In this document: in pieces, positions 47,186-55,366 of the stretch | Layout of the letters: each line of letters starts with the position of its first letter | How positions within the stretch are numbered: the first letter of the stretch is position 1 | Program-made: the position numbers and the translations under genes | Source: an uncultured Oscillospiraceae bacterium | GTDB lineage: Bacteria; Bacillota; Clostridia; Oscillospirales; Oscillospiraceae | Assembly (NCBI GenBank): GCA_934636865.1 | Contig: CAKUBI010000008.1 | Coordinates: 1-56,994 of the forward strand | Length of the DNA: 56,994 nucleotides | Reading direction: 5' to 3' | The notes under the pieces: generated by a model | What the model was told of the DNA's origin: nothing | What the model saw: the letters and a program-made list of their open reading frames with translations, nothing else | Databases searched by the model: none

Positions 47186-48568
47186 TTAAATTCCGAGGAA
47201 AAGCGAGGCAAAATTGAAGTAGATCATCAGCGAAATGGCATCAACGACCGTCGTGATGAAGGGCGAAGCCATGACCGCGGGGTCAAAGCCGAGCTTTTTG
47301 GCAAGCAGCGGCAGCGTGCAGCCCACGACCTTCGCCGCGAACACCGTGACAACGAGCGTCAGGCAGATGACGAGCGCAACGGTGATGGTGATGGGGTTGC
47401 CGAAGATGAGCTTATCGACGAGCATGAGCTTGACGAAGTTCGCCGCGGCCAGCGTCGCGCCGCAGATGACCGCCACGCGGATCTCCTTCCAGATGACGCG
47501 GAACAGATCGGAAAAGTCGATCTCGTCGAGCGAGATGCCGCGGATGACCGTGACGCTCGCCTGCGAGCCGCAGTTTCCGCCCGTGTCCATCAGCATGGGG
47601 ATATAGGCCGTCAGGATGGCGAAGGCGCTGAGCGCGTCCTCAAACTTTGCGATGATCTGGCCGGTAAAGGTGGCCGAGACCATCAGCAGCAGCAGCCAGG
47701 GGATGCGGGACTTGAAGGTCTCGAAAACGCTCGTTTTGAGGTACGGCTTATCCGTCGGCAGCATGGCCGCCATCTTTTCGATATCCTCGGTCGTCTCTTC
47801 CTCCATGACGTCGATGGCGTCATCGACCGTGATGATGCCGACGAGGCGGTCCTCCTTATCAACGACCGGCAGGGCGATGAAGTTGTACTTCGAGAACGTC
47901 TGGGCGACGTCCTCCTTGTCCTCGAGCGTGGAGACGGAGATGACGTGCGTCTCCATGATGTCCTCGATGATATCGTCCTCGTCGGAGAGCAGGATCGTGC
48001 GCAGCGAGACGATGCCGAGGAGCTTCCGCGCGGGGTCGGTGACATAGCAGACGTTGATCGTCTCCTTGTCCGTGCCGGTGCGGCGGATGCGCTTTAAGGC
48101 GTCTTCGACCGTCATGTCGCGCTTTAAGTCGACGAACTCCGTCGTCATCAGCGCGCCCGCGCTGTCGTCGGGGTATTTGAGGATCTCGTTGATGCTCTTG
48201 CGCGTGTCGGGGTCCGCGTGCTTTAAGATGCGCTTGACGACGTTCGCGGGCATCTCCTCGACGATATCGACCGCATCGTCGAGGTACAGCTCGTCAAGAA
48301 CTTCCTTCAGCTCCGTGTTCGAAAAGCCGCGGATGAGCATCTCCTGCGCATCGGGGTCAAGCTCGACGAACACCTCCGCCGCCGGCTCCTTGGGAAGAAG
48401 ACGGAACAAAAGGGGAATGCTGTCCTCATCCAGGTCTTCAAAAAGCGAGGCGATGTCCGCCGGCTCCAGATCACACAGCAGCTCGCGCAGGGCGGTGTAT
48501 TGTTTTCGCTTGAGAAGCTCCCTGATTCCGTCCAGCAGTTCTTCGCGCATTTCTTCAAATCCGACCAT
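47186..48568 (-). CDS. mgtE: Magnesium transporter MgtE
   Basis: A 460-residue Mg2+ channel/transporter. A cytoplasmic superhelical N-domain (about 10-130) and two CBS domains (about 135-255) bind Mg2+ and gate the pore. The C-terminal membrane domain has five helices, with the selectivity segment YIPMLMDTGGNCGSQASV (about 325-342). The start at 48568 has AAGGAGG 8 bases upstream. It is under an M-box riboswitch, which shuts off transcription at high Mg2+, while the protein itself closes at high Mg2+, giving two-level control. Confidence 0.97.
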   Translation of the reverse strand: MVGFEEMREELLDGIRELLKRKQYTALRELLCDLEPADIASLFEDLDEDSIPLLFRLLPKEPAAEVFVELDPDAQEMLIRGFSNTELKEVLDELYLDDAVDIVEEMPANVVKRILKHADPDTRKSINEILKYPDDSAGALMTTEFVDLKRDMTVEDALKRIRRTGTDKETINVCYVTDPARKLLGIVSLRTILLSDEDDIIEDIMETHVISVSTLEDKEDVAQTFSKYNFIALPVVDKEDRLVGIITVDDAIDVMEEETTEDIEKMAAMLPTDKPYLKTSVFETFKSRIPWLLLLMVSATFTGQIIAKFEDALSAFAILTAYIPMLMDTGGNCGSQASVTVIRGISLDEIDFSDLFRVIWKEIRVAVICGATLAAANFVKLMLVDKLIFGNPITITVALVICLTLVVTVFAAKVVGCTLPLLAKKLGFDPAVMASPFITTVVDAISLMIYFNFASLFLGI

Positions 48569-48606
48569 ACCGTCTTCCTCCTTTCTCAAAGGTGCGTCAA
48601 TGCAAT

Positions 48607-48650
48607 AAAAAATCTCCCATATCCTGCGTCCGGCGACGCGGCTATGGGAG
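48607..48650 (-). terminator. M-box expression platform terminator
   Basis: On the minus strand CTCCCATA...TATGGGAG with inner GCGTC/GACGC pairing, followed by ATTTTTTATT. It lies between the aptamer and the mgtE start. Confidence 0.9.
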
Positions 48651-48659
48651 CGATCATAC

Positions 48660-48845
48660 TGAAACGCGCACTGGGGGCGGCGTTTCCTTACCGTTCAAGC
48701 TTTAGCATCACGAGGCGGTGAAACTGCATTAGATGGCACCTTGCTTTCGATGCAACCTGTTCAAACCCTCTCATAGTGTCTCCACTACTCCGCGGCAGCA
48801 GTCCGTATCCTTGTGGTAGCCTTACCTACCGGACAGCGTTATGGA
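48660..48845 (-). ncRNA. M-box (ykoK) magnesium riboswitch
   Basis: The minus-strand leader of mgtE shows the conserved M-box blocks in order: CGGTAGGTAAGGCTACC, ATACGGACTGCTGCCGCG, then AACAGGTTGCATCGAAAGC, TCTAATGCAG and GTGATGCTAAAGCTTGAACG. In this class the aptamer binds several Mg2+ ions; when compacted it frees the downstream terminator to form. Its placement directly before mgtE supports the call. Exact ends are approximate. Confidence 0.92.
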
Positions 48846-48857
48846 ATTAACGATACT

Positions 48858-48886
48858 ATATTATGCACTTTTTTGGGCAATGTCAA
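48858..48886 (-). promoter_or_regulatory. Promoter of the M-box/mgtE transcript
   Basis: On the minus strand TTGACA (48886-48881), a 17-bp spacer, then TAATAT (48863-48858), just upstream of the aptamer. Confidence 0.88.
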
Positions 48887-49007
48887 CCCTTTTTGAAAGG
48901 AATCAAACGGAAACTTCGCGTGCTTTCCTCTTCCCTTTCCGAGGGGTCTGTGGTATACTGCTTAAATTGAAAAGCAATCCGTCTTTTTGGGGAGGTGAGC
49001 GTCGCCC

Positions 49008-49964
49008 TTGCAGCAATATCTTGAGCGGCACCGCTTTTTAAAGGGCGCGTACCTGATGGTGCGGCGCTACTTTGACCATCACGTCGGGCGCGACAGCGCG
49101 GCGCTGACGTATTACCTGCTCTTCGCTATTTTTCCGCTGCTGATCTTTTTGAGCAACCTTGTGGGTATGATGTCGTTCGACATCAGCCAGTTTTTAAAGG
49201 GCCTGCATGCCATCATGCCGCAGGAGGCGCTCGATATCATCGAGCAGTACCTTATCTATGTCAGCCGGGATTCAAGCCCGCGGCTTTTGTGGTTCGCGCT
49301 GGTCTTTTCCATTTACTTTCCCTACCGCGCGGCGAACGCGCTGATGGGCTCGGTCCGCCGGGCCTACGGGGAGAAGGCACCGGCAAATTTCCTGCGCTAT
49401 CAGATCAAGCTCCTGCTCTACACGCTGAGTCTGATTCTGCTCATTATCATCACGATCGCGCTCTCCGTTGTGGGCGAGCGGGTGCTGAGCTTTGTTTCCG
49501 GGTATCTTGCAAACTATATTACCCTGAGCGAGCGGGCCATCCGGCTGTGGTCGGTGCTGCGCTTCGTGCTGCTCGGCGGCATCGTGTTTTTCCCCATCGC
49601 GCTGATGTACGGCCTTGCGCAGGAGTCGCACAGGATGAACCGCATCTGGCCGGGCGTCATCTTCTCGATGGCGATGTGGCTGGCGCTGTCGTACCTTTTT
49701 TCCTTCTATGTGGAAAATATCGCGCGCTATTCCGTCATCTACGGCACGCTGGGCGCGGTGATCGTGCTGCTTTTGTGGCTGTATCTCGCCTCGATGATGC
49801 TCATCATGGGCGCGGAGTTCAACAGCGTGCTCATGGCGCTGCGGCGCACGGAGCACGTGCAGCTGCCGGAGACGAAACAGCGCAGAAAATGGTTCAAGCA
49901 GCCCAAGGCTGCCCAAAAAGAAAACGAAACCGAAGAAACGCAGAAAACGACAGGAGAGTCTTAA
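49008..49964 (+). CDS. YihY/BrkB-family inner membrane protein
   Basis: A 318-residue membrane protein with six predicted TM segments (from about 34 to 255) and a charged C-terminal tail rich in Lys, Gln and Glu (about 275-318). The family blocks GRDSAALTYYLLFAIFPLLIFL and YGTLGAVIVLLLWLYLASMM are clear. Its biochemical role is unknown; it was once mis-annotated as RNase BN. The TTG at 49008 is used, with GGGGAGGTGAG upstream at a rather long spacing (12 bases); the only later option (ATG 49056) would cut conserved sequence. Confidence 0.88.
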   Translation: MQQYLERHRFLKGAYLMVRRYFDHHVGRDSAALTYYLLFAIFPLLIFLSNLVGMMSFDISQFLKGLHAIMPQEALDIIEQYLIYVSRDSSPRLLWFALVFSIYFPYRAANALMGSVRRAYGEKAPANFLRYQIKLLLYTLSLILLIIITIALSVVGERVLSFVSGYLANYITLSERAIRLWSVLRFVLLGGIVFFPIALMYGLAQESHRMNRIWPGVIFSMAMWLALSYLFSFYVENIARYSVIYGTLGAVIVLLLWLYLASMMLIMGAEFNSVLMALRRTEHVQLPETKQRRKWFKQPKAAQKENETEETQKTTGES

Positions 49965-49968
49965 TGCT

Positions 49969-51324
49969 ATGAAGATCATCATTGTCGGTGTCGGCAAGGT
50001 CGGTTATGCGATCGCCGAACAAATGACGGGAGAAAACCACGATATCGTCATCGTGGACCAGAGCAGCGCGGTGCTCGACCACGCCGATTCCATGCTCGAT
50101 GTGATGTGCGTGGAGGGCAACGGCGCGAGCGCGAGCGTCCTTTTGCAGTCGGGCGTGCGCGACGCGGATCTGCTCGTTGCCGTTTCGGAGAACGATGAGG
50201 TCAACCTCATCTGCTGCCTGATGGCAAAAAAGCTGGGTGCGAAGCACACGGTCGCCCGCGTGCGCAACCCCGAATACTTCCGCGATGCGCACATCCTGCG
50301 CCGCGAGATCGGGCTTGATATGATCATCAACCCCGAGCACGCCGCCGCGCAGGAGATCTCGCGCATCCTGCGCGTGCCGAGCGCGTTCAGCGTGGAGACC
50401 TTTGCCCGCGGCCTTGTCGAGCTCATCGGCTTTCAGACCGAGCCGCGGGACAGCCTTGTCGGAAAGTCCCTCATCGATTTCAACCGCGAAAATCCCAACA
50501 GCATCCTCATGTGCGCGGCCAAGCGCGGCGACGAGGTCATCGTGCCCAACGGCTCGTTCATCCCCCGGGCGGGAGACCGCGTCTACGTCATCGGCACGCC
50601 CGCGGAGACGACGCGCGTGCTGCGCTCGATGGGCAGGGCCATGGCGCCGATCCGCCGCGTGAGCATCCTCGGCGGCAGCCGCATCGCGCAGTACCTCGCC
50701 TGGGTGCTCATCGACGTCGGCACGCACGTGACGATCGTGGAAAAGGACGAGGCCAAGTGCCTGATGCTTGCGGAAAAGCTGCCCAAGGCCACCATCATCC
50801 ACGGCGACGGCACGGATCACGACCTGCTCGAGTCCGAGGGCATTTTCCACTGCGACGCGTTCATCGCCGTGACCGACCGCGACGAGGAGAACCTCCTTAT
50901 GGCGCTCACGGCCAAGCGCTTCGGCGTGAAAAAGGTCGTGCCGAAGATGTCGCGCATGGGCTATCTCGACATCGTGAACCTCACGGGGCTTGACACGGTC
51001 ATCTCGCCCAAGGCCATCGTCGCCGGTCAGATCTCAAGCTACGTGCGCGGCCTTGCCAACTCCCAGGGCAGCGCCGTGGAGAGCCTGCACTATATCCTCG
51101 GCGGCGCGATCGAGGCGGTGGAGTTCACCGCGACGAGCGCCACGCACTTTCTCGACCGTCCGCTCAGCGACCTGCACTTCCGCAAGGGCCTCCTGATCGC
51201 GGCCATCGTGCACGAGAGCAGAATGGAGATCCCGAACGGCCAGTCGCAGATCCATGCGGGCGACCGCGTGATCGTGGTGGCCAAGGAGCTCTTTTTGCAG
51301 GACCTCAACGATATTCTCGGCTGA
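49969..51324 (+). CDS. trkA: Trk potassium uptake regulatory protein TrkA
   Basis: A 451-residue full-length TrkA with two tandem RCK units: Rossmann domain 1 (VGVGKVGYAIA, about 6-16), RCK-C 1 (about 140-215), Rossmann domain 2 (ILGGSRIAQYLA, about 232) and RCK-C 2 (about 370-451). It gates TrkH in response to nucleotides. It starts 4 bases after the YihY gene stop and precedes trkH, so the three form one operon. Confidence 0.96.
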   Translation: MKIIIVGVGKVGYAIAEQMTGENHDIVIVDQSSAVLDHADSMLDVMCVEGNGASASVLLQSGVRDADLLVAVSENDEVNLICCLMAKKLGAKHTVARVRNPEYFRDAHILRREIGLDMIINPEHAAAQEISRILRVPSAFSVETFARGLVELIGFQTEPRDSLVGKSLIDFNRENPNSILMCAAKRGDEVIVPNGSFIPRAGDRVYVIGTPAETTRVLRSMGRAMAPIRRVSILGGSRIAQYLAWVLIDVGTHVTIVEKDEAKCLMLAEKLPKATIIHGDGTDHDLLESEGIFHCDAFIAVTDRDEENLLMALTAKRFGVKKVVPKMSRMGYLDIVNLTGLDTVISPKAIVAGQISSYVRGLANSQGSAVESLHYILGGAIEAVEFTATSATHFLDRPLSDLHFRKGLLIAAIVHESRMEIPNGQSQIHAGDRVIVVAKELFLQDLNDILG

Positions 51325-51354
51325 CCGCCGCCTGATTCGGCAGAGGAAACGACT

Positions 51355-52797
51355 ATGAATCAAAAACTAATCCTGAAGATCGTGGGCATCATCCTGTGCA
51401 TCGAGGCGCTGTGCATGCTGCCGCCGCTGCTGATTGCGGCGGTGAGCGGCGGGAGCGACCTGCGCGCCTTTTTTGCTGCGGCCGTGCTCTGCGGCGGTAT
51501 CGGCGGTCTTCTGACACTGACGCGTCCCGATGATTCCCGCTTACAGACGCGCGACGGCTTTGTCTGCGTGGCGCTGTGCTGGATCGTGCTGGGCCTGTTT
51601 GGCGCGCTGCCGTACTTTTTCAGCGGTAGCTGCGACTTTATGGACGCCTTTTTTGAGACCGTCTCCGGCCTGACGACGACCGGCGCGACGATTTTTTCCG
51701 CCCCCTCGCAGCTCCCGCGCGGCATCCAGTTCTGGCGCGCGCTGACGCAGTGGATGGGCGGCATGGGCATCCTCGTGCTGGTGCTGGCGTTGCTGCCCAA
51801 GATCAGCGAGGGCAGCGTAAACCTGATGAAGGCGGAGTCGCCCGGCCCCATCAGCACGAAGCTCCGCCCGCGCACAGGCGAAACGGCGCGCATCCTCTAC
51901 CGCATTTATATCGCCCTCACGGTGATCGAAGCGGCGGTGCTGCGCATCGTGGGCCTGCCGTGGTTCGACGCGGTCACGACCGCGCTCACGACGATCTCCA
52001 CGGGCGGCTTTTCCATCCGCGACGCGAGCATCGCCTACTATCACTCTCCGCTGATCAACTGGATCCTTGTTTTCTTCATGTTCGCGGCGTCTGTGAACTT
52101 TACGCTGCTGTTCCTCATGGTCACGCGCCGCTTCCGCGACGCGGTGAAAAGCGAGGAGCTGCGCGTCTACACCGGTATTGTGGTCGGCTCATCGCTCTTT
52201 ATCGCGCTCGACCTGATGGCAAAAACCGGCCGCAGCTTCGGCTCGGCCATTGAGCATGCAGCCTTTCAGGTCACAACGCTCATCTCCACCACCGGCTACT
52301 GCACGGAGGATTTTGACCTCTGGCCGCCGTTCTGCCGGTGTGTGCTGGTGCTGGTGATGTTCCTCGGCGGCTGCGCCGGGTCCACGGCGGGCGGCGTGAA
52401 GATCTCGCGCGTGGTGGTGCTGATGAAGGCGCTGCGGCGCGATCTGCGGCGCGTCATGCACTCGCGCGAGGTGCGGCCCATCACGCTCGACGGCCAGCGC
52501 GTGAACGAGGAAACGGTCTCTTCCATTTCCGTGTTCTTTTTTGCCTATATCATGATCCTGCTTGCGGGCACGCTGGTCGTTTCACTCGACGGGGTGGATT
52601 TTACTTCGGCCTTCACCGCCTCGCTCACGGCCATCAGCAACGTCGGCCCCGGCTTCGGCACGCTCGGCCCAACGTGCAACTTCGGCTTTCTCTCAAACCT
52701 CAGCAAGCTTGTGCTCACGCTCACGATGCTGCTGGGCCGCCTTGAGATCATGCCGCTTCTCGTGTTGCTGATGCCCTCGGTGTGGCGCAGAAAATAA
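51355..52797 (+). CDS. trkH: Trk potassium uptake membrane subunit TrkH
   Basis: A 480-residue K+ channel-like transporter with two extra N-terminal TM helices and four M1-P-M2 repeats. Filter regions: SGLTTTGATIF (about 104), TTISTGGFSIRD (about 217), LISTTGYCTEDF (about 310) and AISNVGPGFGTLG (about 425). Compared with the KtrB at 30723-32063 it is longer and has its own full TrkA partner, so the organism has both Trk and Ktr systems. Confidence 0.96.
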   Translation: MNQKLILKIVGIILCIEALCMLPPLLIAAVSGGSDLRAFFAAAVLCGGIGGLLTLTRPDDSRLQTRDGFVCVALCWIVLGLFGALPYFFSGSCDFMDAFFETVSGLTTTGATIFSAPSQLPRGIQFWRALTQWMGGMGILVLVLALLPKISEGSVNLMKAESPGPISTKLRPRTGETARILYRIYIALTVIEAAVLRIVGLPWFDAVTTALTTISTGGFSIRDASIAYYHSPLINWILVFFMFAASVNFTLLFLMVTRRFRDAVKSEELRVYTGIVVGSSLFIALDLMAKTGRSFGSAIEHAAFQVTTLISTTGYCTEDFDLWPPFCRCVLVLVMFLGGCAGSTAGGVKISRVVVLMKALRRDLRRVMHSREVRPITLDGQRVNEETVSSISVFFFAYIMILLAGTLVVSLDGVDFTSAFTASLTAISNVGPGFGTLGPTCNFGFLSNLSKLVLTLTMLLGRLEIMPLLVLLMPSVWRRK

Positions 52798-52802
52798 AAG
52801 AA

Positions 52803-52843
52803 TCAAAAAGGGCGAGCCGCATCTGCGGCTCGCCCTTTTTGTG
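52803..52843. terminator. Bidirectional terminator after trkH and copA
   Basis: AAAAAGGGCGAGCCGCA pairs with TGCGGCTCGCCCTTTTT around TC. It is shared by the convergent trkH and P-type ATPase genes. Confidence 0.93.
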
Positions 52844-52873
52844 AAAGCTTCGCTGCGCTTCGTGCCTTGCCGC

Positions 52874-54778
52874 TCATGGAGCGGCTGCGACACGCCGCGA
52901 GGCTTTTTTCCTCCATTTCAGTAAAAATGCCGAATTTGCGATGACAAGGACCGAGCCCGCGTTATGCACCAGCGCGCCGACGACGGGGTTCAGCGTGCCG
53001 GTGATGGCCAGCGCGATGGCGATAAAGTTGAGCGTCATCGAGAACGTCATGTTCAGCTTGATGGTGCGCATCATGCGCCTGGAGAGCGCGATGAGGTGCG
53101 GCAGCTCCTTCACCTCGTCGTCCACGAGCGCGATATCCGCCGCGTCCACGGCGATGTCGCTGCCCACGCCGCCCATCGCGATGCCAACGTCGGCGGCCTT
53201 GAGCGCGGGCGCGTCGTTCACACCGTCGCCGATCATGCAGACCGTTTCGCCAGCGGCCTGATAGCTGCGGATGTGGGAGAGCTTGTCCTCGGGCAGGCAG
53301 GAGGCGTGCACCTCACGGATGTGGAGCTGCGCGGCGATGGCTGCGGCGGCGTTCTGATGGTCGCCCGTGAGCAGCACGGGCTGGACCTGCAGCGCCGCGA
53401 GCTGATCGATCATGCCGGCGCTCTCCTCACGGATCGTGTCGGCAAGGGCGAGAAAGCCGGCGGCGCTGCCGTCCGCGGCGACATAGATGACCGTGCAGCC
53501 CTGCGAGAGTTGCTGCTCCGAGCGTGCGGAGAGTTCATCGGGCAGGGAAACGCCGCGCTCGGCGAGCATCTGCGCGCTGCCCGCGAGCACGCTCCTGCCG
53601 TCCACGCGCGCGCTGACGCCGCGGCCGGGAAGCATGACGAAATCGGCGGCGTCCGGAAGCGCGCTTTCGCCGTCCTGCCGGAAGCAGCGCACCACGGCCT
53701 TGCCGAGCGGATGCTCGGAAAAGCGCTCCGCCCCGGCGCAGAGGGCGTAGACCGTGCGCTCGGGAACGGCCCCGGCGCTCACGACCTTGGTGACCCTTGG
53801 CGTGCCGTAGGTCAGCGTGCCGGTCTTGTCGAAGGTGATCTTCTTCACGGCGGCGAGCCGCTCGAGCGCGCCGCCCTCACGGACAAGGAAGCCGTGCTTC
53901 GTCGCGTTGCCGATGGCGGCCATGATGGCCGTCGGCGTTGCCAGCACCAGCGCGCAGGGGCAGAACACGACGAGGATCGTCACCGCGCGGATGATCTCGC
54001 CGGTGATGAGCCACGTCAGCGCCGCGGCGGAAAGCGCGATGACCACGATCCACGTCGCCCAGCGGTCGGCAAGGCCGACGATCTTCGCCTTGCCCGCGTC
54101 GGCGGACTGAACAAGGCGGATCATGCGCTGGATGGAGCTGTCCTCGCCGACCTTTGCGGCCCTCATTTCGAACGCGCCGAACTGGTTGACCGTGCCGGAG
54201 GAGACTTCGTCGCCCTCGGCCTTATCGACCGGCAGCGATTCGCCTGTCATGACGGCCTGATTGACCGACGTCTGCCCCGAGACGATCACGCCGTCCACGG
54301 GGATGGTCTCGCCGGGCAGCACGCGCAGAATGTCGCCGACCCGGACCTGCTCCGCAGGCACGGTGCGTTCCTCGCCGCCGGAGACGACGCGCGCGGTCTG
54401 CGGCGTCAGGCGGACGAGCTTTTCAATGCCCGCGCGGGCCTTGGCCACGGTCAGCTCCTCGAGCAGGGCACCGAGCTGCATGATAAACGCGACCTCGCCG
54501 GCGGCAAAGTCCTCGCCGATGCAGACCGACGCGATCAGCGCGAGCGAGACGAGCACGTCGGCCTTGATGTCGAACGCCGTCACAAGGCCGATGACGGCTT
54601 CCAAAATGATGGGGATGCCGCAGAGAATGATCGCGACCCACGCCGCGTCGAACGGCAGGGGGAGAAGATCGAAAATGCTGACGATCAGCGCGATGCCGGA
54701 GATCACAAGCAGCGTGATGTCCTTTTTCGTGCCGCCCAGCGCTAAAAAATGCTCAAATTTTTCCATCGCCTGTTTCAT
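52874..54778 (-). CDS. Heavy-metal P1B-type ATPase (copper export type)
   Basis: A 634-residue metal-pumping ATPase without N-terminal HMA domains. The CPC ion-binding motif lies in VFCPCALVLATPT near residue 275, the phosphorylation site in TFDKTGTLTYG near 318, the SEHPLGKAV nucleotide motif near 372, and GDGVNDAPALKAADVG near 518. The CPC motif and the neighbouring CsoR gene favour Cu(I)/Ag(I) export, though the short N-terminus and some motifs are also seen in Zn/Cd pumps. The start at 54778 has AAGGAG 8 bases upstream. The promoter contains tandem GGGGGTAT boxes. Confidence 0.92.
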   Translation of the reverse strand: MKQAMEKFEHFLALGGTKKDITLLVISGIALIVSIFDLLPLPFDAAWVAIILCGIPIILEAVIGLVTAFDIKADVLVSLALIASVCIGEDFAAGEVAFIMQLGALLEELTVAKARAGIEKLVRLTPQTARVVSGGEERTVPAEQVRVGDILRVLPGETIPVDGVIVSGQTSVNQAVMTGESLPVDKAEGDEVSSGTVNQFGAFEMRAAKVGEDSSIQRMIRLVQSADAGKAKIVGLADRWATWIVVIALSAAALTWLITGEIIRAVTILVVFCPCALVLATPTAIMAAIGNATKHGFLVREGGALERLAAVKKITFDKTGTLTYGTPRVTKVVSAGAVPERTVYALCAGAERFSEHPLGKAVVRCFRQDGESALPDAADFVMLPGRGVSARVDGRSVLAGSAQMLAERGVSLPDELSARSEQQLSQGCTVIYVAADGSAAGFLALADTIREESAGMIDQLAALQVQPVLLTGDHQNAAAAIAAQLHIREVHASCLPEDKLSHIRSYQAAGETVCMIGDGVNDAPALKAADVGIAMGGVGSDIAVDAADIALVDDEVKELPHLIALSRRMMRTIKLNMTFSMTLNFIAIALAITGTLNPVVGALVHNAGSVLVIANSAFLLKWRKKASRRVAAAP

Positions 54779-54800
54779 GGAGGACTCCTTTCTATACCTG

Positions 54801-54844
54801 TGGGGGTATTGGCATATTATACATATGGGGGTATAGGTTATCAA
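54801..54844 (-). promoter_or_regulatory. P-ATPase promoter with tandem C5 boxes
   Basis: On the minus strand TTGATA (54844-54839), a 17-bp spacer, then TATAAT (54821-54816). Two copies of ATACCCCCA (54834-54826 and 54809-54801) lie in the spacer and just after the -10, 25 bp apart. The G/C-tract flanked by A/T is typical of CsoR operators. Confidence 0.82.
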
Positions 54845-54847
54845 GCG

Positions 54848-54893
54848 GGCGAAAAGAGAGAAGCAGTTTTTTACTGCTTCTCTCTTTTCGTGC
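54848..54893 (-). terminator. Terminator of csoR
   Basis: CGAAAAGAGAGAAGCAGT pairs with ACTGCTTCTCTCTTTTCG around a T5/A5 loop. It separates csoR from the P-ATPase promoter. Confidence 0.82.
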
Positions 54894-54913
54894 AGGCTCG
54901 ATAAAGCCCGCGC

Positions 54914-55189
54914 TCAGCCCATGTTGGAAAAGCGCTCGACGGCCTTGGTAAAGCTCTCGATGGTCTTGTCGGCGTCGCCGTGTTCGATGCCGTCGCGCAC
55001 GCAGTGTCTGATGTGGCCCTCGAGCACCACCTTGCCGCAGCCATGCAGCGCGGATTTGGCCGCGTTGATCTGCGCGAGCACGTCCTCGCAGGGCACGTCC
55101 TCGTCCACCATGCGGTCGATGGCCTGCACCTGCCCGATGATCTTTTTCAATCTGCGATGCAGGTTCTCTGCATCCATGCACTGTCTCAT
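54914..55189 (-). CDS. csoR: CsoR-type copper-sensing repressor
   Basis: A 91-residue all-helical metal sensor (DUF156). The Cu(I) ligand set Cys34, His59, Cys63 (PCEDV, GHIRHC) fits CsoR rather than the nickel sensor RcnR (which needs an N-terminal His). Binding of Cu(I) releases DNA. It lies upstream of the P-ATPase on the same strand, with separate promoters, and likely represses both. Confidence 0.93.
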   Translation of the reverse strand: MRQCMDAENLHRRLKKIIGQVQAIDRMVDEDVPCEDVLAQINAAKSALHGCGKVVLEGHIRHCVRDGIEHGDADKTIESFTKAVERFSNMG

Positions 55190-55220
55190 GATAAACCTCC
55201 ATACCGGTCGGAGTATCGGT

Positions 55221-55250
55221 ATTGTACACGCGCAGGTCCTTTTTTGTCAA
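55221..55250 (-). promoter_or_regulatory. csoR promoter
   Basis: On the minus strand TTGACA (55250-55245), an 18-bp spacer, then TACAAT (55226-55221). An inverted repeat ATACCG-N10-CGGTAT follows (about 55201-55222), a candidate autoregulatory site different from the C5 boxes of the ATPase promoter. Confidence 0.8.
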
Positions 55251-55275
55251 TACGCGGCATTGGCGCGCGGGGGTG

Positions 55276-55304
55276 TTGCGCGGTAAAAAAAAGTGTGATA
55301 GGAT
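55276..55304 (+). promoter_or_regulatory. Promoter of the topoisomerase A-subunit gene
   Basis: TTGCGC (55276-55281), a 17-bp spacer, then TAGGAT (55299-55304). The leader holds a hairpin CCGGCGGC-CATTTTT-GCCGCCGG (55323-55345) with ATTTTT five bases later, directly before the ribosome binding site. Confidence 0.6.
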
Positions 55305-55366
55305 ATATTAGAAAGAGTATGACCGGCGGCCATTTTTGCCGCCGGAGCGATTTTTGAGGTACACGA

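Noticed and set aside
52964..54745. A 593-codon plus-strand open frame
   Set aside because: Antisense shadow of the P-type ATPase, composed mostly of Arg, Gly, His and Asp.
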